From an uncultured Pelagibacteraceae bacterium (GTDB taxonomy: Bacteria > Pseudomonadota > Alphaproteobacteria > Pelagibacterales > Pelagibacteraceae), in NCBI GenBank assembly GCA_902572345.1, contig CACGEW010000004.1, positions 46,750 to 110,749 on the forward strand: a stretch of 64,000 bases of DNA, written 5' to 3'. Below, piece by piece: positions 18,388 through 27,774 of the stretch. The translations under genes were made by a program, and so were the position numbers. The notes under the pieces were generated by a model. The model was not told where the DNA came from and did no database searches. It saw nothing but the letters and a program-made list of their open reading frames with translations. Numbering within the stretch: position 1 is the stretch's first letter; each line of letters opens with the position of its first letter.

Positions 18388-19411
18388 AATTGTAATATTA
18401 ACTATTCTAACTTTTCAAAACAATTTGTACTCAAACTCTGATCATCACAAAATTGATGATTTTGGAATTATTTCTCTAATGTATCATAGATTTGAGGAGA
18501 ATAAATACCCATCAACAAATATAAGAATTAATGATTTCTTAAATCATCTAAAGATTATTGAAGAAAATAATATGCGCTTTATAAATCCTAAAAATTTTGA
18601 ACACGAACTTAAAAACAAAAAAATGGATAGAAAAATTCTTTTAACAATAGATGATGGTTTTTCATCATTTTATAAAAATGCTTGGCCTGTTCTCAAAAAA
18701 AAAAAGATCCCATTTATTTTATTTGTAAGTACAAGAGAAGTAGGCGCTTTTAATTATATGACTTGGGATCAAATTAAAGAAATAAGTAAAGAGGATTTTG
18801 TTGAAATTGGAAATCACAGTCATACACACGAATATTTGGTTGATGAAAACGAAGAATTGATAAAAAATGATATTGAAAAATCAATCTCTATATTTAAGGA
18901 AAAATTAGGAAAAAGTTCATTATTCTTCTCTTACCCTTTTGGTGAATACAGCTTAAAATTTAAAAACATAGTTAAATCTCTTGGCTTCAAATATGCATTA
19001 GGACAACATTCTGGAGTAATAGACGAAACAAAAGATTTTTATGAATTACCAAGATATCCAATTAATGAGAAATATGGTGAAATACAGAGATTTAAATCTT
19101 TAACAAAAACTCTTCCCTTCAAATATAAAAAGATTTATCCAGAAGAAAGGTATTTGTTACAAAGCAAAAATCCACCTAATGTAAAAATTGAATTTGATAA
19201 TAATATAAAAAATCTTCAGAATCTAAGTTGTTACTCTAATGAAGCCAACAATTGGAGAAAATCCGAAATAAATTTTGAAAACGCTAATACTTTAATAATT
19301 AAAATAAATGAAAAGTTTGTTGGAGAAAGAGGAAGAATTAATTGTTCTTTAAGAGACCCAAGCGGTTTTTGGCGATGGTTAGGAGTGCAATTTGTTATAA
19401 GTGATCGTTAA
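18356..19411 (+). CDS. secreted polysaccharide deacetylase (CE4 family) with C-terminal extra domain
   Basis: 351 residues from the ATG at 18356. An upstream ATG at 18290 would add 22 residues that do not fit a signal peptide. A Sec signal (KKSFIIIVILTILTF) is followed by a CE4/NodB domain with LMYHRF, the metal/catalytic motif TIDDGFSS, the metal histidines in GNHSHTHEY, and SYPFGEYS. These resemble PgaB-type deacetylases of N-acetylglucosamine polymers. The last ~90 residues form an additional aromatic, possibly beta-rich domain (SGFWRWLGVQF at the end) that I do not recognise. The start codon lies inside tsaB, and its 3' end is 1 nt from the converging glucosaminidase gene, so both neighbours are envelope-related. 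Confidence 0.8.
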   Translation: MQLNTKKSFIIIVILTILTFQNNLYSNSDHHKIDDFGIISLMYHRFEENKYPSTNIRINDFLNHLKIIEENNMRFINPKNFEHELKNKKMDRKILLTIDDGFSSFYKNAWPVLKKKKIPFILFVSTREVGAFNYMTWDQIKEISKEDFVEIGNHSHTHEYLVDENEELIKNDIEKSISIFKEKLGKSSLFFSYPFGEYSLKFKNIVKSLGFKYALGQHSGVIDETKDFYELPRYPINEKYGEIQRFKSLTKTLPFKYKKIYPEERYLLQSKNPPNVKIEFDNNIKNLQNLSCYSNEANNWRKSEINFENANTLIIKINEKFVGERGRINCSLRDPSGFWRWLGVQFVISDR

Positions 19412-19412
19412 C

Positions 19413-20933
19413 TTAAGAGCTTAATTGAATTTTCTTTACAGAATTAACTAGCCTAACTGGTTCAAAATCTGTAAGTCTGTTTTGTCTAATAATTTGATTT
19501 AAAATTTTAGTATATTCTGATCCCGTTTGAGCATAATTATTTAATGTTTCGGTTAGGTCCAAACCTGTAACTCTTTTTTTCTTCTTTCGTAAGCTTTGCC
19601 TTTTTTCTCTAAATTTAGAATAACTTTTATGAGTATTAAGATTATTTTGGTATGCTTTTACAGAAGCTCTAAGGATTGGAAACTTTAATATCTTATGATT
19701 TTTATTACTTGCTCTATCTAGTGGTGCAATACCTTTACCGCTCCAAGTCCACTGCCCAAACATCGCATTACCCTCTAAAGCAAATCTTGATGTTCCCCAA
19801 CCGCTTTCTTTAGCAGCTTGAGCTAAAGCTATAGACGTTGGAATGATATCCATTCGCACAAGTAGTTCCCCAAGATTTCCTTTTTTTACTTTATATTCTA
19901 ATAACTTTTGTCGTAACCATTGTTTTTCTAAATCAGTTGTGAATTTTTTTTCATTTAAAATTAATAATTTTTCTCTATCTTCAAGTATTCTCTCATTTTC
20001 AGCTACAATTAGAGGTAAAACTATTTTAATAAAAGTTTCTTTTTTTAGCTTAGTACTTTGTAACTCATCAAGGTCTCGGGGAAATTGAGTAAAATAAATG
20101 GGTTTTACCAACTTTTGTGATCTTACTTTTCCAAGATCATATTCTACATCTTTAAAAAGATTTAAAACTGTTTCAGTTTTTAAATTTAAATTTGGTAAAA
20201 CTACTTCATCAACGTTCTTTCTTTTAACTTCTAGTTTAGGTTTAGTTTCTGATTTAGGTTTTTTAGCTTCTACTTTTTTCTCTTGTTTTTTAATTATTTT
20301 CTCGACTTTTGGACTTTCAACTTTTTTCTTTACCTCCTGTTTTTTCTTAATCTCTTTCTTTATCGTTGGTTCCTTGGCTATTTCATTTTTTGAAAAGTAG
20401 TTTATACCGCTAAATGCTACAGTCGTTAAGACAGCCACAGATGCAATGACTATAATCACTCTTTTGGCTTTTTGAGGTTCTATTTGTTGCTTGTAAATTC
20501 CGTGAAATAAATCAGTGAATAGATTTCCAAAAAATTCATAAATAACTCGGCCTAATTTTGGAATAATATTTAAAAAATTTAACCCAATTTTACCAAGTTG
20601 CGTCCACAAATCTTTTAATGCACGACTAATTTTTCTATTTGTGTCTAGTTTAAAATTTTCAAGTTTTCTTATTGCTTTATTTTTATCTTTAATTTTATTA
20701 TCTTTATATTCTATTAAATTAGATTTTGCTTTCGCTATTGGCTTGATAAAATTGTCTCTTAAAAAATTTGATTTGAAATCTTTTGGAATTACAATTTTAT
20801 TTTTTTTGAGAATAAGTTCTAGTTGACCTGATGTTAAACTTTTTCTACTTTTTTCATAATCTTTAATCTCTTTAACATCATAAATATAAGCTAATTCTAT
20901 TAACTTATCTCTGTAACTTAGCTTTTTTTTCAT
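19413..20933 (-). CDS. Bax-like protein with C-terminal glucosaminidase domain
   Basis: 506 residues. A cytoplasmic N-terminal part (1-155) precedes a single transmembrane segment (about 160-180, VIIVIASVAVLTTVAFSGI), then a Lys/Glu-rich linker (190-250) and a periplasmic C-terminal domain. That domain contains ALAQAAKESGWGTSRFALEGN and MFGQWTW, typical of the glucosaminidase/Bax family of peptidoglycan hydrolases, with Glu in AAKESGWG as the likely catalytic acid. Bax proteins usually lack the ~150-residue N-terminal cytoplasmic region seen here, so the architecture is somewhat unusual. It overlaps nfuA by 4 nt. Confidence 0.8.
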   Translation of the reverse strand: MKKKLSYRDKLIELAYIYDVKEIKDYEKSRKSLTSGQLELILKKNKIVIPKDFKSNFLRDNFIKPIAKAKSNLIEYKDNKIKDKNKAIRKLENFKLDTNRKISRALKDLWTQLGKIGLNFLNIIPKLGRVIYEFFGNLFTDLFHGIYKQQIEPQKAKRVIIVIASVAVLTTVAFSGINYFSKNEIAKEPTIKKEIKKKQEVKKKVESPKVEKIIKKQEKKVEAKKPKSETKPKLEVKRKNVDEVVLPNLNLKTETVLNLFKDVEYDLGKVRSQKLVKPIYFTQFPRDLDELQSTKLKKETFIKIVLPLIVAENERILEDREKLLILNEKKFTTDLEKQWLRQKLLEYKVKKGNLGELLVRMDIIPTSIALAQAAKESGWGTSRFALEGNAMFGQWTWSGKGIAPLDRASNKNHKILKFPILRASVKAYQNNLNTHKSYSKFREKRQSLRKKKKRVTGLDLTETLNNYAQTGSEYTKILNQIIRQNRLTDFEPVRLVNSVKKIQLSS

Positions 20934-21481
20934 TGTACTGCCTCAACAGAATTCACTTCTTTAATATAATGTTTTAAAAGATTTTGAACCCCCTGTTTTA
21001 AAGTCATTAATGAACTTGGGCAACCTGAGCAGCTTCCCTGTAATTGAACTTTAACAACTCCATTTTCAAAGGATTTAAACTTTATATCTCCACCATCTCT
21101 TGCCACAGCTGGACGTATTTTTGTATCTAAAACTTCAATTATTTTATTCACAGTTTCGTTATCTGAAACGGCATTTTCCTCAATTTTTTCACTTTCTCGT
21201 AGTATTGGTTCATCATTTTTCTCAAAATAGTCATTCAGATGAGAGATCACCATTGGTTTTAGCTCATTCCATGAAACTTCTTTATTTTTTTTTACTGAGA
21301 GGAATTTTTCAGATAACAAAATCAATTCTACCCCCTTGAAGTTCAGTAGTTCTCTAACAAAAGGAATTTTTATTTCCTTTTCTTTGTCTTTTATAAATTC
21401 CTCTGTTCCAATTGCAGAAATCGTCTTATCAGATAAAAATTTCAAAGAGTCAGGATTCGGTGTAGTTTCTGTTTGTATCAT
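20930..21481 (-). CDS. NfuA/NFU1-type Fe-S cluster scaffold or carrier
   Basis: 183 residues. An N-terminal NFU1 domain (MIQTETTPNPDSLKF) is followed by a C-terminal NifU domain with the cluster-binding CxxC in GSCSGCPSSLMTL. This is the mitochondrial-type NFU1 architecture typical of alphaproteobacteria, which delivers [4Fe-4S] clusters to client enzymes such as MiaB or lipoate synthase. It lies downstream of trpS, the conserved murJ-trpS-nfu order, with the usual Usp gene missing between trpS and nfu. Confidence 0.92.
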   Translation of the reverse strand: MIQTETTPNPDSLKFLSDKTISAIGTEEFIKDKEKEIKIPFVRELLNFKGVELILLSEKFLSVKKNKEVSWNELKPMVISHLNDYFEKNDEPILRESEKIEENAVSDNETVNKIIEVLDTKIRPAVARDGGDIKFKSFENGVVKVQLQGSCSGCPSSLMTLKQGVQNLLKHYIKEVNSVEAVQ

Positions 21482-21493
21482 TAAGGTTTTATA

Positions 21494-22498
21494 TTATATC
21501 AAGCCTACTTTTTCACGTATATTCTTTAGGTTTTCCTCAGCAATTATACTAGCTTTTTCAGTACCTTTTTTTAAAATATTTTTTAAATGTGACTTATCTT
21601 CAAGTAATTTTTTAATTTCTTTTCCAACAGGAGCTATTTCATCAATTAAAGCTTCGGCTAATCTTTTTTTTAAATAGGAATATTCTTTTCCTGCCATTTC
21701 TGAAATAGTTTTTTCTAAACTACTTTGGGTTAGTTCAGAGTAAATAGTTATAAGATTTAAAGCCTCGGGTTTTTTTTCTAGAGACTTTATCTCTCCAGGT
21801 ATTGAGTTGGAATCTGACTTCGCTTTTTTTATTTTTTTATTTATTTCATCAGCAGTGTCTTGTAAATTTATTCTAGAATAATCAGACTCCTCAGATTTAC
21901 TCATTTTTTTTGTTCCATCTCTTAAACTCATGACTCTAGAAATTTTTTTTGATATTAAAGGCTCTGGTAAAGGAAAGAAGTCTTTACAATTAAAATCCTT
22001 ATTAAATTTCTGAGCTATATCACGAGATAATTCTAAATGTTGTTTTTGATCTGCTCCAACTGGAACATGTGTAGCTTTATAAAGCAAAATATCCGAAGCC
22101 ATAAGATTAGGATAGATATAAAGACCAACACTTGCTTTTTCTTTATCTGATCCAGCTTTATCTTTAAATTGTGTCATTCTATTTAGCCAACCGATTCTTG
22201 AAACACAGTTTAGAATCCAAGCAAGCTCAGCATGACCAGAAACTGAAGATTGATTAAATATTATGCTTTTATTTGGGTCCAAACCGGTAGCTATGAAACT
22301 CGCTGTAGTTTCTAATACATTATTATGTAAATGCTTTGGATTTTGAAAAATGGTAATGGCATGTAAATCGACGACACAATAAATACACTCCATTTCTTTT
22401 TGTAATGAAACAAAGTTTTTCAATGCTCCTAAGTAATTTCCTAAATGAAGATTTCCCGTAGGCTGAACTCCAGAAAAAACTAATTTTTTATTTTCCAT
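21494..22498 (-). CDS. trpS: tryptophanyl-tRNA synthetase
   Basis: 334 residues, the standard bacterial TrpRS length. It is a class I synthetase with the HIGH-like motif [13 protein letters not shown] near the N-terminus and the KMSKS loop KKMSKSEES near residue 200. The tryptophan pocket region is recognisable in [15 protein letters not shown]. The start codon abuts the murJ stop with no gap, so the two are translationally coupled. Confidence 0.96.
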   Translation of the reverse strand: MENKKLVFSGVQPTGNLHLGNYLGALKNFVSLQKEMECIYCVVDLHAITIFQNPKHLHNNVLETTASFIATGLDPNKSIIFNQSSVSGHAELAWILNCVSRIGWLNRMTQFKDKAGSDKEKASVGLYIYPNLMASDILLYKATHVPVGADQKQHLELSRDIAQKFNKDFNCKDFFPLPEPLISKKISRVMSLRDGTKKMSKSEESDYSRINLQDTADEINKKIKKAKSDSNSIPGEIKSLEKKPEALNLITIYSELTQSSLEKTISEMAGKEYSYLKKRLAEALIDEIAPVGKEIKKLLEDKSHLKNILKKGTEKASIIAEENLKNIREKVGLI

Positions 22499-24025
22499 TT
22501 AATTTGTTTTATAATTTTTAAGTTTTAATATTCCTAAAAGATAACACGATAATAAATAAAACATACCCACAAAACTTACAATTGATATTAGATAAACAGC
22601 TTTATAATTATAGCTGTAGTCTAAATAGTTTGTGAACCTGTTTAAAGAAAATATTAATATGAACAACATTATAATTGTTGAGATCATTATCTTGGTAAAA
22701 TTAATAATTAATTGATTTTTTAATAATAATATTTTTTTGCAATTTAATAAATAAATATAAATAAAAACTCCAACCCAAGTTGAAATTGATGTTGCTATTG
22801 GAATAATAATAAAACCAATTTTATTAAAAAAACTTAAGCTAATCGAAATATTTAAAAAAACAATAAATACAGAGACATAAAAAGGTGTTTTAGTGTTATC
22901 TCTTGCAAAAAAGAAATTTGATAAAATTTTTATTAGTGCAAATGCTGGAACTCCATATCCAAAAAACTTTAAGGCAGCAGCTGTCATTTCAACATCATTA
23001 ATAGAAAAAGACCCATATCCAAATAGCGCATTTACAATTTCATTCGAAGCAAAAATTAATCCAAAACTTGCAGGAACTGAAAATAAAAGTGAAAGCTCAA
23101 AAGACTTATTTTGTATTTCGGAAATTTTTTTTACATTTTTCATTTTAAAAGCTTTAGAAAGAACTGGTAAAGAAACAGTTCCAACAGCTATTCCTGCTAG
23201 AGCAAGATTAATTTGATAAACTCTGTCTGCATAATACAAATAAGACACTGCGCTTGATTGAAAAGAAGCAATAATCGTTCCAACTAAAATATTAATTTGC
23301 GTTACACCCGAAGATAAAACGCTCGGTAATAGTTTTTTTAAAAAGAATTTTACTTTTCTGCTAAGTTTCAAACTAAAATTTAAAGCAGGTTTGTAGAATC
23401 TTTTTGTTGCATAGATTAAAAAAATCAATTGAATAATTCCAGCTATAGTAACACCATAAGAAAGTTGTTTTGCAAAGTCTAAGCCTTGTATGTAAGAATA
23501 TATTAAACTTATAATCAAAACTATATTTAAAATAATTGGTGCGGCAGCTGCTGCGGCAAATTTATTATTAGAGTTGAGGACTCCGGCAAAAAAAGATGAC
23601 AAACTTACGAAAAGTAAAAATGGAAATGTAATTCTTGTAAGTTCAATAGCTAAATTAAATTTGGTTTGGTCCCCCACAAAACCAGGTGCAATAATAAATA
23701 TCAAGTACGGAGTAAAAATCTCTACTATTGTGACTATAAACAATAAGATTAACAATAAAAAACTTAAAACATCGTCAGCAAACTTTTTTCCTCCTCTTTT
23801 ATCTTCAATTTTTGAAGATGTGTAACTAGGTATGAATGCTGCATTAAATGTTCCTTCAGCGAATAATCGTCTAAAAGTATTTGGTAATCTAAATGCAACA
23901 AAAAAAGCATCGGCAAAAATTGACGCTCCAAGAAATATTGCTATTAAAATATCTCGCAGATAGCCCAAAATTCTACTAATTAATGTAAAAAAACTAAATA
24001 CTGATGCTGAAGATAGTAAGTTCAT
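22499..24025 (-). CDS. murJ: lipid II flippase MurJ
   Basis: 508 residues with about 14 hydrophobic segments, of the MviN/MATE-like family. It moves lipid-linked peptidoglycan precursor across the inner membrane. The N-terminal motif FTLISRILGYLRDILIA and the RLPNTFRRLFAEGTFNAAFIP segment are strongly conserved. It heads a murJ-trpS-nfuA run on the minus strand. In related alphaproteobacteria glnD and mutS lie between murJ and the malic enzyme gene; here only a 68-bp gap remains. Confidence 0.95.
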   Translation of the reverse strand: MNLLSSASVFSFFTLISRILGYLRDILIAIFLGASIFADAFFVAFRLPNTFRRLFAEGTFNAAFIPSYTSSKIEDKRGGKKFADDVLSFLLLILLFIVTIVEIFTPYLIFIIAPGFVGDQTKFNLAIELTRITFPFLLFVSLSSFFAGVLNSNNKFAAAAAAPIILNIVLIISLIYSYIQGLDFAKQLSYGVTIAGIIQLIFLIYATKRFYKPALNFSLKLSRKVKFFLKKLLPSVLSSGVTQINILVGTIIASFQSSAVSYLYYADRVYQINLALAGIAVGTVSLPVLSKAFKMKNVKKISEIQNKSFELSLLFSVPASFGLIFASNEIVNALFGYGSFSINDVEMTAAALKFFGYGVPAFALIKILSNFFFARDNTKTPFYVSVFIVFLNISISLSFFNKIGFIIIPIATSISTWVGVFIYIYLLNCKKILLLKNQLIINFTKIMISTIIMLFILIFSLNRFTNYLDYSYNYKAVYLISIVSFVGMFYLLSCYLLGILKLKNYKTN

Positions 24026-24093
24026 AAATTCTTAATTAGGCCATAAATTTTTAGTGAATTATCATTTTTTATATTACATACTCATTAAATTAA

Positions 24094-26376
24094 ATGCCAA
24101 AAAAAACAGAAATAGATCATTATTCAGACAAAGAAGCACTTGATTTCCATATAAAAGGTAAGTCAGGCAAAATTGAGATAGGTTCGTCAAAACCACTTAC
24201 AACAAAAAGAGATTTATCCTTAGCTTATTCACCTGGTGTAGCAGCACCTGTTAAGGAAATATCTAAAAATCCAGAACTTGCATATGATTATACCAGTAAA
24301 GGAAATTTAGTAGCCGTAATAAGTAATGGATCTGCAATACTAGGTTTAGGAAATCTCGGATCTTTAGCATCTAAACCTGTAATGGAAGGAAAATCAGTTT
24401 TATTCAAACGCTTTGCTGATATCGACTCAATTGATATTGAAATTGATAATAATGATGCCAACTCAATTATTAATACTATAAAAAATATTAGTGGAACATT
24501 CGGTGGAATAAACCTTGAAGATATTGCTGCTCCTGACTGCTTTATTATTGAACAAAAATTAAAAGAAACATTAGACATACCTGTGTTTCATGACGATCAA
24601 CATGGAACTGCTATTATAACAACAGCAGCTCTGATTAATGCTTTAGATATTTCAAACAAAAAAATTTCGGATGTAAAAGTAGTAGTCAATGGCGCTGGGG
24701 CTTCTGCACAAGCTTGTGCAAATTTATTCAAAAGTTCAGGAGTAAAAAATGAAAATATAATAATGTGTGATAGCAAAGGTGTTATTTACAAAGGAAGAAA
24801 AAACATCGATCAATTTAAGTCTGCTTTTGCTATTGATACAAAATTAAGAACTCTTGCTGAAGCAATGAAAAATGCCGACGTATTTCTTGGTTTATCGGCG
24901 AAAGATGTAGTGACCAAAGATATGGTGAAGTCTATGTCAAAAAATCCTATAATATTTGCGTGCGCTAATCCGGACCCAGAGATAAAACCTGAATTAATTC
25001 AAGAAGTGAGAGATGATGCAATTATTGCAACTGGTAGGTCCGATTACCCAAACCAAGTAAACAACCTTATTGGCTTTCCTTATATTTTTAGAGGTGCATT
25101 AGATGTAAGAGCAAAAGCTATAAACGAGGAGATGAAAGTTGCTGCAGCAAATGCTATAGCGTTGTTAGCAAGAGAAAATGTGCCTGATGAAGTTGTTGCT
25201 GCTTACGGAGGAGATAGACCAAGATACGGAAAAAATTATATTATACCCTCAACTTTTGATCCAAGATTAATAAGTGTAATTCCAGCTGCAGTAGCTGAAG
25301 CTGCGATTAAAAGTGGAGCCGCTAGAAAAAAAATTGAGGACTTTGAAATATATAAGGACCAATTATCTAATCGATTAGATCCGTCAATGTCAATCATGCA
25401 AGGTATAAATGCAAAGATAAGAAAAAATCCAAAAAGGGTTATTTTTGCGGAAGGTGAAGACGAGAATATGCTTAAGGCTGCAATTGAATTTGGGAGAAAC
25501 AAATTAGGTATACCAATATTGATTGGTGCTGAAAATAGAGTTAAAGAGCAGTTAAAAAAAATAGGATTAGATGAGAATTACAAAATCCAAATAGTAAATT
25601 CTACAGATAAAGAAAAAAGAGAGAAATATGTTAAACATCTTTATAAAAAACTTCAGAGAGAAGGCCAATTAGAAAGAGACGTAGATCGTTTGGTTAGAAA
25701 TGAAAGAATAGCATGGGGTTCATCTATGATAGCATGTAAAGATGCTGACGCGATGGTTACTGGAAATATTAGACATTACGCAGCTTCAATCGAAAAATTA
25801 AAAAAAGTTGTAGCGGCAAGACCTGGGGAAGAGATTTTTGGTATGACAATGATTGTATCTAAAGGAAAAACAATACTTGTTGCAGATACTAACGTTACAG
25901 AATTGCCGTCCGCAGAAAGATTAATAAATATATCCAAGTCATGTGTACGTATTGCACGTTTATTTGGTTTTGAACCTAAAGTAGCCTTCTTATCCCATTC
26001 AACATTTGGAAAACCTTTATCGAGAAACACAAGACACGTGAGAGATGCCATTGAAAAGTTAAAAAAAGAAAAGGTTGATTTTGATTTCGATGGTGAAATG
26101 CAGCCTGACGTAGCTTTAAATCCTATTTATCAAGAAATTTATCCATTTTCAAAAATTGTAGGTAAAGCTAATGTTTTGATTATGCCAGCACTACATAGTG
26201 CAGCAATATCTACAAAACTTATGAAAGTGTTTGGAGGAGGAAAAAATATCGGACCTTTATTAATAGGTTTAGGCCAACCTATTGAAGTGGCTCCTTTGAG
26301 AGCAAGTACATCGGAAATTTTAAACTTGGCATCTATAGCTGCATATTCCTCAGATGTGATTGATTATTCTAATTAA
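24094..26376 (+). CDS. maeB: NADP-dependent malic enzyme, phosphotransacetylase-like fusion (MaeB)
   Basis: 760 residues, the standard length for the MaeB type. The N-terminal malic enzyme part (1-430) has LAYSPGVAAPVKEI, the active-site VFHDDQHGTAI and the nucleotide-binding VNGAGASAQACA. The C-terminal part (435-755) is a phosphotransacetylase-like domain (PALHSAAISTKLMKVFGGG) that usually serves allosteric control rather than catalysis. It decarboxylates malate to pyruvate and supplies NADPH. It is monocistronic with a 68-bp upstream gap, and its 3' end overlaps the BON lipoprotein gene by 8 nt. Confidence 0.95.
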   Translation: MPKKTEIDHYSDKEALDFHIKGKSGKIEIGSSKPLTTKRDLSLAYSPGVAAPVKEISKNPELAYDYTSKGNLVAVISNGSAILGLGNLGSLASKPVMEGKSVLFKRFADIDSIDIEIDNNDANSIINTIKNISGTFGGINLEDIAAPDCFIIEQKLKETLDIPVFHDDQHGTAIITTAALINALDISNKKISDVKVVVNGAGASAQACANLFKSSGVKNENIIMCDSKGVIYKGRKNIDQFKSAFAIDTKLRTLAEAMKNADVFLGLSAKDVVTKDMVKSMSKNPIIFACANPDPEIKPELIQEVRDDAIIATGRSDYPNQVNNLIGFPYIFRGALDVRAKAINEEMKVAAANAIALLARENVPDEVVAAYGGDRPRYGKNYIIPSTFDPRLISVIPAAVAEAAIKSGAARKKIEDFEIYKDQLSNRLDPSMSIMQGINAKIRKNPKRVIFAEGEDENMLKAAIEFGRNKLGIPILIGAENRVKEQLKKIGLDENYKIQIVNSTDKEKREKYVKHLYKKLQREGQLERDVDRLVRNERIAWGSSMIACKDADAMVTGNIRHYAASIEKLKKVVAARPGEEIFGMTMIVSKGKTILVADTNVTELPSAERLINISKSCVRIARLFGFEPKVAFLSHSTFGKPLSRNTRHVRDAIEKLKKEKVDFDFDGEMQPDVALNPIYQEIYPFSKIVGKANVLIMPALHSAAISTKLMKVFGGGKNIGPLLIGLGQPIEVAPLRASTSEILNLASIAAYSSDVIDYSN

Positions 26377-26950
26377 TTTTAGTTCTGCTTAATTCAGTTG
26401 CAAGGTAAATTGAAGTAATAACTTCCTCTACATCATAGATTTTATTAGCTTCATTAACGACTTCTTTTTTTTCATCTTCATCCATAGCTATCCCAAAAAT
26501 GTAAATATTTTTATTTACGGTTTCTAAGGTATAATTTCTTGCTTTTGTTTTTTTATTAAAAATTAAGGCAGTTCTCAACTGACTTGTAATTAGAATGTCT
26601 TTTGCAGTACTTTTGAAATTGCTTTGACCTTTAATAGTAATTGCATTCTTAACAGATCTTACCCCTTTTGTTTCCCATGCCATTTTTGTTATCTTTATTT
26701 TTTCTTCGGGTTTATCAACCTTGCCAGATAAAAATATTCTGCCATCAAGAACTTCTGATTGAATCGCTAAAAAATATTTTTTATCTTTTAGTGCTAGTCT
26801 TGCTGAAAGATTTTTTTGCATAATTGTATCATCTATTTGCATGCCAATTGTTCTTGGATCAAATGTTATATTTACACCCGTTCCAAACTGAGTCGCAGAG
26901 GTACATGAAGTAATTAATAATATTATAAATAGACTAAGTAATTTTTTCAT
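26369..26950 (-). CDS. BON-domain lipoprotein (DolP/YraP-like)
   Basis: 193 residues. A lipoprotein signal with lipobox ITSC (Cys16) is followed by two BON domains (about 50-110 and 118-180; GRIFLSGKVDKPEEK and NIYIFGIAMDEDEKK). This is the DolP architecture, an outer-membrane lipoprotein that binds anionic phospholipid and supports envelope integrity. In many bacteria dolP lies in the rsmI-lpoA-yraN-diaA-dolP cluster. Here it directly follows rsmI with a 17-nt overlap, which supports the assignment. yraN and diaA are not present. Confidence 0.85.
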   Translation of the reverse strand: MKKLLSLFIILLITSCTSATQFGTGVNITFDPRTIGMQIDDTIMQKNLSARLALKDKKYFLAIQSEVLDGRIFLSGKVDKPEEKIKITKMAWETKGVRSVKNAITIKGQSNFKSTAKDILITSQLRTALIFNKKTKARNYTLETVNKNIYIFGIAMDEDEKKEVVNEANKIYDVEEVITSIYLATELSRTKIN

Positions 26951-27773
26951 TTTTTACTTTAAGACATAACTCATATACTTTTTTTTTATTTGTTTTTTCA
27001 ATTTCTGAAATAATACTGACTGTATCTTTCAAACTATAATTTTTTAAATATTTTTTTATTTTATTCACAATTTTTTTCTCATCGAATTTTTTATTTTTAT
27101 TATTATTTTCTGAAATTACTACTGTTAGTTCTCCTTTAAGAGAATTTTTGAATAGTTTTATTTTATCTATATCTTCCCTGATAAATGTCTCATGAATTTT
27201 AGTTATTTCTTTTGCGATTAAAATTTTTCTACTTTTAAAAAATTTTTTAAAATTTGTAATATAAAAGTTTATTTTGTTTGCGGGTATAAAAAAAATTTGA
27301 GTAAAATCATTAAAAGAAAGCGTATTTAGTAATTTGACTAATTCATTTTCTGTCTTAGGCAAAAAACCATAAAATAAAAACTGATCTTTAAATCCTGAAA
27401 CACTTAAAGCAGCTGAAATAGCAGATACTCCTGGAATAGGAATTACCTGTATTTTATTTTTTATGCACTGGTTGACTAATATTCTACCTGGGTCTGACAA
27501 CAAAGGTGTGCCGGCATCGGATATTAATGACAAAATTTTGCCCTCATTAAAATATTCAATGATATTTGTGAGTTGTTTTTTTTCATTAAACTTATGATAG
27601 GAAACTAATTTTTTTTTAATTTTGAAATGGCTCAGTAATTTGACAGAACGTCTAGTATCTTCGCATAGAATTATGTCTGATTTTTTTAGTACATCTAAGG
27701 CACGTAAAGTTATATCGTCAAGATTTCCAATAGGTGTAGAAACAATATATAAGTGATTAGAAAATAGTTTCAT
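26934..27773 (-). CDS. rsmI: 16S rRNA (cytidine1402-2'-O)-methyltransferase RsmI
   Basis: 279 residues. A tetrapyrrole-methylase-fold enzyme that 2'-O-methylates C1402 of 16S rRNA. Motifs: STPIGNLDDITLRAL at the N-terminus, CEDTRRSVKLL, and the SAM-binding SDAGTPLLSDPG. Its start lies 1 nt from the start of the divergent LpoA-like gene, so there is no intergenic promoter space. It overlaps the BON lipoprotein gene at its 3' end. Confidence 0.93.
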   Translation of the reverse strand: MKLFSNHLYIVSTPIGNLDDITLRALDVLKKSDIILCEDTRRSVKLLSHFKIKKKLVSYHKFNEKKQLTNIIEYFNEGKILSLISDAGTPLLSDPGRILVNQCIKNKIQVIPIPGVSAISAALSVSGFKDQFLFYGFLPKTENELVKLLNTLSFNDFTQIFFIPANKINFYITNFKKFFKSRKILIAKEITKIHETFIREDIDKIKLFKNSLKGELTVVISENNNKNKKFDEKKIVNKIKKYLKNYSLKDTVSIISEIEKTNKKKVYELCLKVKNEKIT

Positions 27774-27774
27774 T

